From: a cf. Phormidesmis sp. LEGE 11477 | GTDB lineage: Bacteria > Cyanobacteriota > Cyanobacteriia > Phormidesmidales > Phormidesmidaceae | DNA length: 64,000 bases | Reading direction: 5' to 3' | Assembly (NCBI RefSeq): GCF_015207105.1 | Contig: NZ_JADEXO010000011.1 | Span: forward strand, 23,448-87,447 | Part shown: positions 16,744 to 26,604 of the stretch, piece by piece | Position numbering within the stretch: position 1 is the first letter of the stretch | How the letters are laid out: the number at the start of each line of letters is the position of its first letter | The notes under the pieces: model-generated | Told to the model about the DNA's origin: nothing | Seen by the model: the letters and a program-made list of their open reading frames with translations, nothing else | The model's database searches: none | Made by a program: the position numbers and the translations under genes

Positions 16744-18254
16744 ATCGCACCCCTCCTTGAAATACCCCATAGAAATATGACCAGCACTAGGCTCATAACC
16801 CCCATTAGATGCTCAAACCGTTCGGGCGCGGTAGGTAAAGCTAGTTTGATTTTTTTGAATATCAGCAGATAGGCCAGCCAGCCAGCCCCAATAGTCCCTA
16901 GCGATTGGACTACCTTCTGAACGCTGTAGGCTTCTAGCGTCAGTCCGCCAACCGCCACCAGTCCTACCGTCAGCAGCAGCATAGCCGCCCAAAACCAAAC
17001 ATCGGTTCTACTTTTCGAGGGCTTAATCGCGGGAAGGTTAGTCGCCGGCAGGTTAGTCGCTACAGCGAGATCGCCAACCTTAGGACTAGCCGCAAACGGT
17101 AAGAATATGAATTTGGCGAAGGCGATCGCACTGCCCACCGCCACCACGCTAAGTGTCCAAAGCGGCCAGCCAGCCAGCGCTTCGAGCGTCAGCGCCTTGG
17201 CCCCGTACCCTGCTAACAGCGGGAAACCAGAAATCGATAGCGAGGCAATGGTTAGCCCGGCCCACAGCTCTCGCTTCAGCGGCGATTGCTGTAGCACTTC
17301 AAACTGACGGCTTGGCAGATTTCCAGCAATCAAGAACAGCATTGCTTTTGCTAGGCCGTGGCTGAGCGCGTACAGCCCGGCCACCACTGGTGCTACCAAG
17401 ACAAATCCCATTTGCGAGATTGTGCTCCAGGCTAGCAGTCGCTTAGTGTCTTTTTCTAGAATGGCGCAGCTAGTTCCTAAGATAGCCGTCGCCACGCCAA
17501 AAAGCTGGACAACGGGCGAGATTTCTTCGACAAGCAGCGCACAGCGCACTAGCGGAAACGCCCCCGTCTTAATCACCGCCCCCGACAGTAAGGCGGAAAC
17601 AGGCGTATCTGATTCTGAATGCGTCAGCGGTAGCCAGAGACCAGAGACGAAAATGCCGCCTTTAGTTAACAGTCCGATGAATATCAGCGCGATCGCCTCT
17701 CCAGGCGCAGCCGCCAACCCGCCAAAAGCAAATGACTGGTTAGCCTGATAGACCAGCACCGCCCCCAGCAAATAAAATAGCATCGCCGTATTGCTAATCA
17801 ACAAATAGCGCAGTCCTACCCAGAGCGCCCGGTCTGTGCGGGGATAGACCATCAGTAAAAAAGCTGACACCCCAATCACTTCCAAACCTACATACAGACT
17901 CATAAAGTCCGCACAAACGAAAATGGCATTTACACTACCGTGCAAAATCAGCACTTGCGTATAGAAAAAAGCGCCTTTGTCAGTCGGCCAGCAATAGAGC
18001 ACAACAGCCATCATCACTAGCGCATTTAGCAGCACAAAATATCCGCTCATCTGATCGATTAGCAGCGACACGCCAAAGCTATCGATCAGCTGTATCGTCA
18101 GTGGCGCAGGCAAAGCGATCTGAAAAAGACCTACGCAGACAGAAAGCAGCATCATAGCCAGGGCCAGCATTCGAGCCAGACCAGGCAGCAAATAGACCGC
18201 AAACCCTATAAACAAAGGGATTGCGATCCAGGCAATCATTACAGTTTCTATCAC
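16740..18254 (-). CDS. mnhD: Mrp antiporter subunit D (proton-conducting membrane transporter)
   Basis: Large 504-residue, roughly 14-helix subunit of the NADH dehydrogenase ND2/4/5 family (Proton_antipo_M). The conserved region includes FVCADFMSLYVGLEVIGVSAFLL (the MrpD glutamate sits in this helix), LTKGGIFVSGLWLPLTHSESDTPVSALLSG and KRLLAWSTISQMGFVLVAP. It is the only large proton-translocating subunit in this operon; no MrpA-like partner is present. Its start overlaps the stop of subunit C by 4 nt. Confidence 0.92.
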   Translation of the reverse strand: MIETVMIAWIAIPLFIGFAVYLLPGLARMLALAMMLLSVCVGLFQIALPAPLTIQLIDSFGVSLLIDQMSGYFVLLNALVMMAVVLYCWPTDKGAFFYTQVLILHGSVNAIFVCADFMSLYVGLEVIGVSAFLLMVYPRTDRALWVGLRYLLISNTAMLFYLLGAVLVYQANQSFAFGGLAAAPGEAIALIFIGLLTKGGIFVSGLWLPLTHSESDTPVSALLSGAVIKTGAFPLVRCALLVEEISPVVQLFGVATAILGTSCAILEKDTKRLLAWSTISQMGFVLVAPVVAGLYALSHGLAKAMLFLIAGNLPSRQFEVLQQSPLKRELWAGLTIASLSISGFPLLAGYGAKALTLEALAGWPLWTLSVVAVGSAIAFAKFIFLPFAASPKVGDLAVATNLPATNLPAIKPSKSRTDVWFWAAMLLLTVGLVAVGGLTLEAYSVQKVVQSLGTIGAGWLAYLLIFKKIKLALPTAPERFEHLMGVMSLVLVIFLWGISRRGAI

Positions 18255-18595
18255 CCGGCTGACTCCTCTATCTCATCACAGTTTAGAGAAGGGTAGTGGT
18301 TTGAGAGCTTCATCACGCCCACTAGCATCAGCGCCTGAATGGATAGCCCAATCACAATTGCGGTCAAGATCACCGCCTGGGGCACCGGGTCTGCATAAAT
18401 GACACCTTCAGGCGAATCATCGGCCACAATCGGCGTAAAAACCCCCGTACGCGCCGCTACTAAGACATAGAATGAAATGACACCCGTACTCATTACATCC
18501 ATCGATAGCACTTTCATCAGCAAATTCTTCTTGAGCAAGATGCCGAAAAAGCCGAATAATACGGTGATGAACACGCACGCTTCCAAAAAGATCAT
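18251..18595 (-). CDS. mnhC: Mrp antiporter subunit C (NuoK-like)
   Basis: First gene of the operon; 114 residues from ATG 18595, which has a good GGGAG ribosome site 5 nt upstream. A longer frame starts at 18628. Three helices: FITVLFGFFGILLKKNLLMKVLSMDVMSTGV, then PVPQAVILTAIVIGLSIQALML, the NuoK/MnhC signature (D-P-x-P-Q-A-x-x-L-T-A-I-V-I). Usual family length. Confidence 0.92.
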   Translation of the reverse strand: MIFLEACVFITVLFGFFGILLKKNLLMKVLSMDVMSTGVISFYVLVAARTGVFTPIVADDSPEGVIYADPVPQAVILTAIVIGLSIQALMLVGVMKLSNHYPSLNCDEIEESAG

Positions 18596-18854
18596 CCTGT
18601 CTCCCTCAGTTCGCAACCCATACTTCACAGTCTATAAGTAATAGTTAATAGATTATCTGAGGTTCATAGTCATTAGTCAATGGTAGATTAATTTTCATTG
18701 ACTGCACTCTATTTCGCAAGCTTGCTAGAAGCACGACCTTTTGTTGAGTCGTATAGAAGCTCTGTACAGATTGCTATACGCTCGGCGTTATGTACTCGGA
18801 CGCTATGTATTCGGCGCAAAGTACTCAGCGACAATGCGACCAGGACGACCACTT

Positions 18855-19211
18855 CTAGCTTCCTCGGTAGGTGCTGTAAGACCAGGGCGAGACCAGCAGC
18901 GGGACATGATAGTGAGCTGTCAAATCGGCGATGCCAAACCGAATGGGGATAGCGTCTAGAAAAGGGGGACTAGGTAGAAGATCTGTTTTTTGCGCGAAGT
19001 AAGGGCCTGCCATGAACAGCAGCTCATAGCTACCGACAGCCATAGTATCAGCCTGTAATAGAGGGCCATCTGTTCGGCCATCTTCATTAGTGATATGGCT
19101 AGAGACTTTCTCGTGTTTTTGCGCTTCTAATTTCCACAGCTCTATAGTCATCCCTGCTGCCGGACAGCCGTTTGCAGTATCTAGTACGTGAGTAGTTAGC
19201 TTCCCTTCCAT
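18855..19211 (-). CDS. uraH: 5-hydroxyisourate hydrolase (transthyretin-like)
   Basis: Second enzyme of uric acid breakdown: hydrolyses 5-hydroxyisourate to OHCU. 118 residues, the exact family size. Catalytic positions are visible as H8 in [14 protein letters not shown]46 in EDGRTDGP and H102 in [20 protein letters not shown]; the protein ends with the diagnostic Y-R-G-S tetrapeptide. No signal peptide, so it is cytosolic. It follows hpxO by 10 nt and is surely co-transcribed. OHCU decarboxylase (uraD/hpxQ) is not in the window. Confidence 0.96.
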   Translation of the reverse strand: MEGKLTTHVLDTANGCPAAGMTIELWKLEAQKHEKVSSHITNEDGRTDGPLLQADTMAVGSYELLFMAGPYFAQKTDLLPSPPFLDAIPIRFGIADLTAHYHVPLLVSPWSYSTYRGS

Positions 19212-19221
19212 AGCGTCTTGC

Positions 19222-20385
19222 CTACCCCATCGGTCCCGCTAGAATTGTTCTAGAAATCGCATTCATAATCTTCTGACCATCTTCTTTGGCTAGCTCAGCG
19301 TACCATTGCTCAGTTTTTTCAGGCTCTTTTCCGTGAGTCATATTAGATCGCTTTCTTGCGCCTAACACGATCCCTGCGACTCTCTCCTTGCGGCTTGCCT
19401 CGTAGCGACTCAGCGCATCTTCTACGCTCAAGCTAGTTGTCAGCAGACAGTTCGCCAACGTCCAAGCATCCTCCATCGCCTGACAGCCACCCTGGCCCAG
19501 ATCTGGAGAGGTGCTGTGGGCCGCATCGCCGATCAGCGCCACTCGCCCTTTGACCAGTGTCTCTAAAGGTTCGATATCGTGAATTTCCACTCGGTTGGTT
19601 TTGTCAGGATCGAGTTGTTGAATCAGATTTTGTACGGGTTTGGCCCAGCCTTCAAAGTGTTCGGATAGTTCTGGTTTGAAGCGGGTAGAATCTCTTTCGG
19701 TTCCTTTTGGCAGTGGCACATCGAAAAAGAAATAAAAGCGATCGCCGCCTACTGGCATCACAGAGGCTCGCTGACCGTTGCCGACATAGATATCCCAGCT
19801 ATCGAGCGGGGCGATATCATCGCTAGCAGGCACCAGCCCGTTCCAGTTTACATAGCCCACATATCGACGCTCCGGCTTGTGTCCTAGTACGTGAGTGCGA
19901 ATGATCGAGTGCGTCCCGTCAGCACCTATCACTAGATCACCTGATGCTCTGTGCCCATCTTCAAAAATGGCCGTTGCGCCCTCAGCATTTTGTTCTACCG
20001 CAATGCAACGCCTGCCTAGCTGTACATTGCTTTCGCCGACCGCTTCTAACAGCATCATCTGCAAGTCTGTTCTAGAGACTGGATAAGGCGATTGGCCAAC
20101 TTCTTCTATCAGCGGCGATAGGCTAAATCTGGTCAGCAATTCGCCTGATTTGGCATAGTAGGCCATCTGCTGCATCGGCCCACCGATTTTAGAAATCTCT
20201 GGCCCTAGCCCTAGCCGATTGAGTACCTTGACGCCATTAGACCACAGCGAAATTCCAGCGCCTGCTGGACGCAGTTCACTGACGCGGTCATAGATTTCTA
20301 CTTCATAGCCCGCTCTTTGCATGGCGATCGCAGTTGTTAAACCACCCATGCCCGCACCGACAACAACAACCTTCAGATTTTCCAT
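19222..20385 (-). CDS. hpxO: FAD-dependent urate hydroxylase
   Basis: Flavin monooxygenase converting urate, NADH and O2 to 5-hydroxyisourate, as in Klebsiella HpxO. 387 residues. The FAD-binding loop [20 protein letters not shown] begins at residue 11, followed by the GD-like motif [15 protein letters not shown] and [41 protein letters not shown] and [14 protein letters not shown] are typical of HpxO rather than of salicylate-type hydroxylases. The downstream uraH gene gives strong context. This is an alternative to cofactor-free uricase. Confidence 0.93.
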   Translation of the reverse strand: MENLKVVVVGAGMGGLTTAIAMQRAGYEVEIYDRVSELRPAGAGISLWSNGVKVLNRLGLGPEISKIGGPMQQMAYYAKSGELLTRFSLSPLIEEVGQSPYPVSRTDLQMMLLEAVGESNVQLGRRCIAVEQNAEGATAIFEDGHRASGDLVIGADGTHSIIRTHVLGHKPERRYVGYVNWNGLVPASDDIAPLDSWDIYVGNGQRASVMPVGGDRFYFFFDVPLPKGTERDSTRFKPELSEHFEGWAKPVQNLIQQLDPDKTNRVEIHDIEPLETLVKGRVALIGDAAHSTSPDLGQGGCQAMEDAWTLANCLLTTSLSVEDALSRYEASRKERVAGIVLGARKRSNMTHGKEPEKTEQWYAELAKEDGQKIMNAISRTILAGPMG

Positions 20386-20670
20386 ATGAAAATGTCAGAC
20401 CCCGTAAAGTAAAAAGAATTTAGTAGATTTTCAAAGACACCTAGGTAGACTAGTACTACTCATTTAGTGCTATTCAGCCTTAGTGCTAATCAGTCGGCAT
20501 TTACTCGAAACTATTCTTACGATATTCTCATCATTCTAAATTAGAGCGCAGCTATTATCTGCATAGACGGATACTCAAGACAAACTGCATTCTCCACATC
20601 TAAAGGGTCTATACCCACGAGTAGCGCGCTGCCCTAATAGACGAACAAGTTAAAAGGAAGCCAAAGCAGT

Positions 20671-22602
20671 CTAAAAAGACACCTGTGCCTGCAAATTGAA
20701 AAAGAGAAGATCGGGATTTTCCTCAAAGTTGTTGGCGTTCATCACCCAGTAGAGAGAAGGAATAATTGCTAGATTAGGCGATACCGGATAGCGATAGGTT
20801 ACTTCGACTTCTCTTTGGATCGCACCATCGCCACCGCCAGCGATTAAAAATTCCTCTCCGTCTAAGACTTCAAAAGGCTGCAGATAGGAAACAACTGCCT
20901 GCGCGCCAGGTTTGAACAAGTCTGGAAATGCTACTCCAGCTTGAATTGACTGAGCATTCACATCTCCGCCTTCACGTCCTGCTGTCGACGGGTTTAGATT
21001 GGTGCTGCCGTAGCTATAGCGGCCAAACAGGCCAAATCCCTTAGTCACTAGCCAGTCGAAATTGAACAAAAATGTGTCCGCAGTGGCGTTGTTCAAAGGG
21101 CCGCCTTCGCCGTCATCGGCCAGGCCATACAGCGGCTCACTGACTGCGCCGCCGACAATGCCAAACTGATTGGCCTCTAGATTCGAGCGCGTGTACAAGA
21201 ATCTCAAATTAATATCGTCGGTGGGATAGATGCCGAGCTGCCCGGTCAACGTGTTTGCCCCACCAAACAGACCACGCTGCGGGTCGCTAGAAGATCTCGG
21301 CCCTGATAAGAATTCTGTATTCTCAGCGAGGTAACCCACTCGCAGATCGGCCCATCTCGCCAGATCGATTTCAGCCACTACGCCTGCGCCTCTATCTACC
21401 GCGTTGACCTGCGTACCGCCACTAGAGTTGAAGCTGTTGGCACCCGTTTTGAAAAAGGTAAAACGGTTGTTGTCAAAGTGTCTGTACCAGTTGACCCGAG
21501 GACCGATCGTAAAAGAAAGCCGCTTGCCGACCGGGAAGGAGTAGAACACTTCTCGGATGACGGGTTCATCATCTTCAATCACTCTAGAGAGCGTGAAGGG
21601 CGTGCCATAGGTGTTGAACAGTCCGGCTGAGGTGAAGTTGTTGGCCGCTGAAGTGGCATCGCCCGCCGCTATCTGAATTTGCAAGCGGTCTTGCCCGGTG
21701 AAAGAAGAGGTCAGATCTAGCCAGGTCAAATAACCAAAGGTCGGCTGAATATCGCTTTCGATCGATTGAACTAGGGGGTTGCCATCGACGTCGCGTCCGC
21801 CGGCAAAGGGGTTGGTTGCGATCGCCCGTTCGGACAAAACATCATCACCTGCTACGGCGTAGCTCAAGTAAGCAAACACGCTACCGCTGAGCTTGGTCGT
21901 GGTTGAAAACTGATTGGCCTCTAGCTCTGCAACATCTGCTTCTAGGTCAGTTACCTGGGCACGTACGGCTTCTAGGTCTGTAGCAAACTCCTCTTGTAGT
22001 CGTTCGAGTTCAATCAGATCGACATCGGTCATGAGGCCGAATGATATGACGTCGAGGCAGGCATTGAGCCCGGCGGCGAACTCGTAGCGAGTCATGGCGC
22101 GATCGCCCCTAAAAGTGCGATCGGGGTAGCCCTCTAGACAGCCATATTCTTCTACTAGTCTCTGAAGCGCTATATAAGCCCAGTCGTCAGGTTCTACGTC
22201 GGATAGTTCAGAAACGGTAATGATCTGAGCGATGTCAACTTCACTGCTTTCTACAACATTGTTGTCTACGACAAGCGTTTGTGTCTTCTCTAGCGTTGTG
22301 GTCTGTTCCCTGTCGGAGTGTAACCCTTCTGTTGTAGATTCAGTATTGAAAGACTTTGTAGTATCAGCTTCTTCTAAAGCAATATCTTCTAAAGCAGTGT
22401 GTTCTAAAGCATTGCCTTCACCCTCTACGGTGGTGCTCACTGCTTCGAGAGTAGTAATACTTTCTACATTAGTACTTTCTATCGCATCACTGGCCTTAGC
22501 TACGTGGATAGAAGCTCCATCATAAATAGCCAAAAATAATAAGACCTGAAAAGAAAATTTGATTCGTTTTAGATTTTCAAAAACTAATAAATGCAACTGC
22601 AT
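20671..22602 (-). CDS. Cyanobacterial SLH-domain outer membrane porin (iron uptake porin type)
   Basis: 643 residues. A signal segment (FQVLLFLAIYDGASIHVAKA) is followed by a low-complexity stretch with ALEHTALEDIALEEADT-type repeats. The SLH domain at about 135-190 (SDVEPDDWAYIALQRLVEEY, GYPDRTFRGDRAMTRYEFA) anchors it to peptidoglycan; a short coiled coil (LERLQEEFATDLEAVRAQV) follows, then a C-terminal OprB-like beta barrel ending in the aromatic LFFNLQAQVSF. This order is that of the Slr1841/SomA group, abundant porins that pass inorganic ions. Monocistronic by spacing. Confidence 0.93.
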   Translation of the reverse strand: MQLHLLVFENLKRIKFSFQVLLFLAIYDGASIHVAKASDAIESTNVESITTLEAVSTTVEGEGNALEHTALEDIALEEADTTKSFNTESTTEGLHSDREQTTTLEKTQTLVVDNNVVESSEVDIAQIITVSELSDVEPDDWAYIALQRLVEEYGCLEGYPDRTFRGDRAMTRYEFAAGLNACLDVISFGLMTDVDLIELERLQEEFATDLEAVRAQVTDLEADVAELEANQFSTTTKLSGSVFAYLSYAVAGDDVLSERAIATNPFAGGRDVDGNPLVQSIESDIQPTFGYLTWLDLTSSFTGQDRLQIQIAAGDATSAANNFTSAGLFNTYGTPFTLSRVIEDDEPVIREVFYSFPVGKRLSFTIGPRVNWYRHFDNNRFTFFKTGANSFNSSGGTQVNAVDRGAGVVAEIDLARWADLRVGYLAENTEFLSGPRSSSDPQRGLFGGANTLTGQLGIYPTDDINLRFLYTRSNLEANQFGIVGGAVSEPLYGLADDGEGGPLNNATADTFLFNFDWLVTKGFGLFGRYSYGSTNLNPSTAGREGGDVNAQSIQAGVAFPDLFKPGAQAVVSYLQPFEVLDGEEFLIAGGGDGAIQREVEVTYRYPVSPNLAIIPSLYWVMNANNFEENPDLLFFNLQAQVSF

Positions 22603-22665
22603 GCTTAAAACTCACAACCCACACTATATTGGGAGCTAAGCTATCAGCAAGGAAACCCGAAAAAT

Positions 22666-22706
22666 GTATCGTCTGTCACACTTCGGTTTCGTGGTTTCCT
22701 CATAAT
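22666..22706 (+). promoter_or_regulatory. Candidate NtcA-activated promoter of the purine permease
   Basis: GTATCGTCTGTCAC (22666-22679) fits the loose NtcA palindrome GT-N10-AC and differs by one base from GTA-N8-TAC. Twenty-one nucleotides later comes CATAAT (22701-22706), five of six bases of a -10 box, which is the spacing of class II NtcA promoters. The permease starts 91 nt beyond. A GT-N10-AC match alone is expected often by chance; the combination and the gene's role raise the odds. Confidence 0.35.
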
Positions 22707-22796
22707 GGCTCTGTAATCAACGCGCTGCAATTGGCGTGATATGCCAAAGCATACGTGCTAAGCAAAACTAGCTTGGAACACTAGGAGAGGTGTCCG

Positions 22797-24209
22797 ATGA
22801 GCCAACCAAACAAATTTGTCGAAACTCCAGATGAAACCGTCGCCGATCTGCCGCCTGTCCCTGCGATCGCAGTTCCAACGGATTTGATCTACGGCTTAGA
22901 AGATAGACCGCCAGTTAGGGAGGCAATCTTTGCCGCTATTCAGCATGTTCTAGCGAGCTTTATTGGTATCATCACCCCCTCTCTTATCATTGGCGGCGCA
23001 CTAGATCTACCGCCAGAAGATAGAGCCTATATCATCAGCATGTCTCTATTTGTCTCAGGCATTGCCACCTTCATTCAGGCCAAAAGAATTGGACCAGTTG
23101 GGTCTGGTTTATTAAGCATTCAGGGCACCAGCTTTGCCTTTATTGGGCCGATTATTGGCGCAGGGCTAGCGGCGACAGCAGGCGGGGCAACGTCGAGCGA
23201 AGCGCTAGGTCTCATCTTCGGACTGTGCTTTGTCGGTGCATTTATTGAAGTGATCTTTAGTCAGTTCCTAGAGATCATCAGCCGAATCATCACGCCGCTA
23301 GTCACCGGGACAGTGGTGATGCTGATCGGCTTAACGCTGACCAACGCTGGCATACTAGCGATGGGTGGCGGGGCACTAGCTAAAACTAATGAGACGTTTG
23401 GCAGCGCTCAAAATATTTTTCTTTCTTTGTTTGTGCTGGCTATTATCTTAATTCTCAACAGCAGCGGCAACACTTTTTTGAGAATGGCTTCTATTGCTAT
23501 TGGGTTGATTGTTGGCTACATCCTCGGCATCTTTTTAGGCATTGTTGATCTTAGCAGTCTTGGCTCTTTGTCTTTGTTCGCCCTGCCTCAACCTTTTCGC
23601 TATGGCTTTGGGTTCAACTTTGCCGCCTTTATCCCATTCGCTTTTCTCTATCTGATTACTACAATTGAATCGATTGGTGATCTGACGGCCACCTCTGTGG
23701 TAACAGGTCAGCCGATCAAAGGAAAGATCTATTTCAATCGAATTCGGGGCGGTGTGCTAGGCGACGGGATTAATTCTGCGATCGCAGGCATGTTCAACTG
23801 CTTTCCCAACACCACCTTTAGTCAAAACAACGGCGTTATTCAGCTCACCGGAATTGGCAGTCGCTACGTTGGCTACTTCATCGCCGCCATCTTCGCCTTG
23901 TTAGGACTGTTCCCAATCGTAGGCGGCATATTGCAGGCGATTCCACAGCCTGTACTGGGCGGAGCCACAATTTTAATGTTTGGTAGCGTAGCCGCCGCTG
24001 GGATAAAGATCATCTCTACTATCGAGCTAGGTAGAAGAGAGACTTTGATACTAGCAACTTCTCTAGGCTTAGGCTTAGGCGTAACGTTTGATCCAGACTT
24101 TTTAGTGGGTCTGCCGCCCTTAGTGCAGAATATCTTCGGGTCTGGTATCTCGACGGGTGGAATCTGCGCGCTAGTGCTGAATATCCTTTTGCCGGGTGAA
24201 CGGCGATAG
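22797..24209 (+). CDS. Uracil/xanthine-type permease (NCS2 family)
   Basis: Inner-membrane nucleobase:cation symporter, 470 residues, about 14 helices. Recognisable are IQHVLASFIGIITPSLIIGG (helix 1), SGLLSIQGTSFAFIGPI and the NCS2 motif region TTIESIGDLTATSVVTGQPI, in which the glutamate binds the base, then GVIQLTGIGSRYVGYFIA. The branch looks like xanthine/urate permeases rather than UraA, but the substrate cannot be fixed. It is divergent from the porin and lies next to the urate catabolic genes, favouring purine uptake. A GGAGAGG ribosome site precedes the ATG; an NtcA-like site lies upstream. Confidence 0.92.
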   Translation: MSQPNKFVETPDETVADLPPVPAIAVPTDLIYGLEDRPPVREAIFAAIQHVLASFIGIITPSLIIGGALDLPPEDRAYIISMSLFVSGIATFIQAKRIGPVGSGLLSIQGTSFAFIGPIIGAGLAATAGGATSSEALGLIFGLCFVGAFIEVIFSQFLEIISRIITPLVTGTVVMLIGLTLTNAGILAMGGGALAKTNETFGSAQNIFLSLFVLAIILILNSSGNTFLRMASIAIGLIVGYILGIFLGIVDLSSLGSLSLFALPQPFRYGFGFNFAAFIPFAFLYLITTIESIGDLTATSVVTGQPIKGKIYFNRIRGGVLGDGINSAIAGMFNCFPNTTFSQNNGVIQLTGIGSRYVGYFIAAIFALLGLFPIVGGILQAIPQPVLGGATILMFGSVAAAGIKIISTIELGRRETLILATSLGLGLGVTFDPDFLVGLPPLVQNIFGSGISTGGICALVLNILLPGERR

Positions 24210-24396
24210 CTTTATCCTCATATAGCTTTGCTCTCTGGCTGCTCTAAGGGGGCTGCTTTAAGGCTGCTCTTTCTAACTGCTTTGAACGTTTTCAGTAGAC
24301 TTCTTTCTATGTAGAAGCTAGGAAAACATAGATTTTTCGCTTTCCGCAGTCTGTATCATGACCAGTATTATGACTGTGTAGGCCAAGGATTCTCTC

Positions 24397-26601
24397 ATGA
24401 CGGTAGCTGTTTCTATCCCTAACTTCTGCGAAGGCATTCAGCATTTTGGGTCGCCAACTTCTGATTTTGAGCAATACGGAAAGACCCCGGCGATCGCCCA
24501 AGGAAAGCAGGCGATCGCATCCCCCACAGACCCTGCCGCCGTCTACCAAACCCGCCTGGCCGCCGATGCCCTACGCTACCTGACGCTGCACATCACCGCG
24601 AGCAAACAATCTGGTCACCCCGGCGGCTTTGCCAGCATTGCCGATGTGATTGCTTCGCTAATCATGCTGGGCTACAAAAATTTGATTACTGAAGTCGGCC
24701 ATCATGCGCCTGGCTTCTACAGCACCGTTTTTCTAGATACCTCTCTAGAACAAATGGATATCAAAACTGTCAAACAGCTCGGCGATCGCTTCAGAGAAAC
24801 CCACGGTCTACTCGGTCACCTCTCTGGTCAAATTCCCGGCTTGCTCAGCCCAGCGGGTCCGCTAGGTCAAGGACAGCACTTCGCTATGGCCGCCGCCAAA
24901 CTTCACCCTGACCAGCTCTTCCCGGTGACGATCGGAGACGGGGGGCTCGGTGAACCCTACATCATGAGTAGCTTTGGCCACTTCAACACGATCTACCCTG
25001 ATGTCACCAACTATCTCCCTATTCTCGTTTGGAATGGCTTTTCTCAAGAGCATCACAGCATCGTTTCGACCTACACAAACGAGCAGATGACCAGCTACTG
25101 GAGTGGTAACGGCTTTGCCAAAGTCATCTTGATCGATGCCAAAGAATACGACGATGCCAATCAGGAGGGGGCTTATGTAGACAGTACTGCCTTTTCTGAC
25201 AAGCAGCGAACCACTTTCACTCAGGCAATTTTAGAAGCCACAGACGCCGCTGCGAAATCGGCATTGGGCGGCACTCAGACGGTTTTGATTGTCAAGCAGT
25301 TGAAGGGGGCAGGCGTTCATAAAAGAGGTTCCCAATCCCACAATCTCTACGCTGGCGACAGCTTAGACAAGGACTACATCATCAGTGCGCTAAAAGCTAG
25401 AGCGCTGCCACCTGAAGGCTGGGCGCTGGTTCGAGAAAACTTTGCTCGCTCTCACGGTGGGCCGGGCGCTAAAACCGCTGTGACTGAATCCGAGCTGCCG
25501 CTGTCTGAGCTAGGCGCTTTGCCGCTCAATGAGTTCGAGCTGGGTGAAGACAACAAACAGGTGGCGACGACCGCAATGGGGGTATTGGTGGCCCATGTAG
25601 GTCAGCAAGATCCGAACTTTATTGTCGCCAATGCTGACGGCAATGCGGCCTCTGGCATCAACAACATCAACCAGGCGCTGAAGATCATTCACCCCACCAA
25701 AGACGATACTTATTTTCAAGGGCCAAAAGGTCAGGTCTATGAGCCGCTTAGTGAGGATGCCTGTGCTGGGCTTGCAGCGGCGCAGGCGCTGATGGGCGCA
25801 CGCAGTCTGTGGTGCTCTTATGAATCTTTTGCCATCAACGGCCTGCCGATTTGGCAGACAACTACTCAGGCCATGGCCGAGCTGCGTAGGCCCACACCGT
25901 CTACAGTCTGTTTATTCACGGCAGGGGCGCTAGAGCAGGGACGCAATGGCTGGACTCATCAGCGCCCAGAGATCGAGAACTACTTTGCCGCAATGATGAA
26001 AAACGGCAATATTTTTCCACTGTTTCCTACCGACGCTAACAGCATCCAAGCTTGCTATGAGTGGGCGATCGCGACTAAAAACAAGGGCGTGGTCATCACC
26101 GCTAGCAAGTCACCGCTGCCGATTCGCACTACCTTTGAACAAACCCGCATGGCCCTAGAAAAAGGTGCGGTTGAACTGCAAGAAACGCCGGGAGAAAGAA
26201 CAGTTGTCTTCGGCGTAGTCGGAGATATGATGCTGATTCCGGTATTAGAGGCAGTGACTGCGCTAAACGAGCGCGGCATCGGCAGTAAAGTGATTAGCAT
26301 CGTTAGCCCCAGGCGGCTGTATCGCCCTAGCGATGTTGCTTGGGAAAGCTGCGCTTACTCAGACGGAGACTTTTTGAGCGACGCGGAATTTAACGAACTG
26401 TTCGATGGAGACGCGCTGATTGGCGTTACGGGCGGATCGAGTGCGACGGTAGAACCTTTGATGCTTAGAAGCAGTGCGCCGCGTGATGTGCTTTCTTGGA
26501 AGCGAGGTGAAACAGCCGCCAGTGCTCGTCAGCTCTTTACGCTGAACTCGCTGACGGCTGATAGCATTGCTAAGCGGGCGCAAGCGCTGTTGGAGGCATA
26601 G
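24397..26601 (+). CDS. Transketolase-superfamily TPP enzyme (phosphoketolase-like)
   Basis: 734-residue thiamin-diphosphate enzyme. The N-terminal PP domain has SGHPGGFASIADVIASL and TIGDGGLGEPYIMSSFGHF, matching the TPP/Mg loop but unlike classical transketolase (GDGCLMEG). The Pyr-domain part has ANADGNAASGINNINQ and LWCSYESFAINGLPIWQTTT, where the glutamate-rich Y-E-S-F segment resembles the catalytic glutamate region of phosphoketolases. It lacks the long N-terminus and DGNRDW-type motifs of canonical Xfp. A four-carbon acid sugar kinase gene follows immediately, so a role in sugar-acid phosphate metabolism is possible. Substrate unproven. Confidence 0.8.
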   Translation: MTVAVSIPNFCEGIQHFGSPTSDFEQYGKTPAIAQGKQAIASPTDPAAVYQTRLAADALRYLTLHITASKQSGHPGGFASIADVIASLIMLGYKNLITEVGHHAPGFYSTVFLDTSLEQMDIKTVKQLGDRFRETHGLLGHLSGQIPGLLSPAGPLGQGQHFAMAAAKLHPDQLFPVTIGDGGLGEPYIMSSFGHFNTIYPDVTNYLPILVWNGFSQEHHSIVSTYTNEQMTSYWSGNGFAKVILIDAKEYDDANQEGAYVDSTAFSDKQRTTFTQAILEATDAAAKSALGGTQTVLIVKQLKGAGVHKRGSQSHNLYAGDSLDKDYIISALKARALPPEGWALVRENFARSHGGPGAKTAVTESELPLSELGALPLNEFELGEDNKQVATTAMGVLVAHVGQQDPNFIVANADGNAASGINNINQALKIIHPTKDDTYFQGPKGQVYEPLSEDACAGLAAAQALMGARSLWCSYESFAINGLPIWQTTTQAMAELRRPTPSTVCLFTAGALEQGRNGWTHQRPEIENYFAAMMKNGNIFPLFPTDANSIQACYEWAIATKNKGVVITASKSPLPIRTTFEQTRMALEKGAVELQETPGERTVVFGVVGDMMLIPVLEAVTALNERGIGSKVISIVSPRRLYRPSDVAWESCAYSDGDFLSDAEFNELFDGDALIGVTGGSSATVEPLMLRSSAPRDVLSWKRGETAASARQLFTLNSLTADSIAKRAQALLEA

Positions 26602-26604
26602 GTG

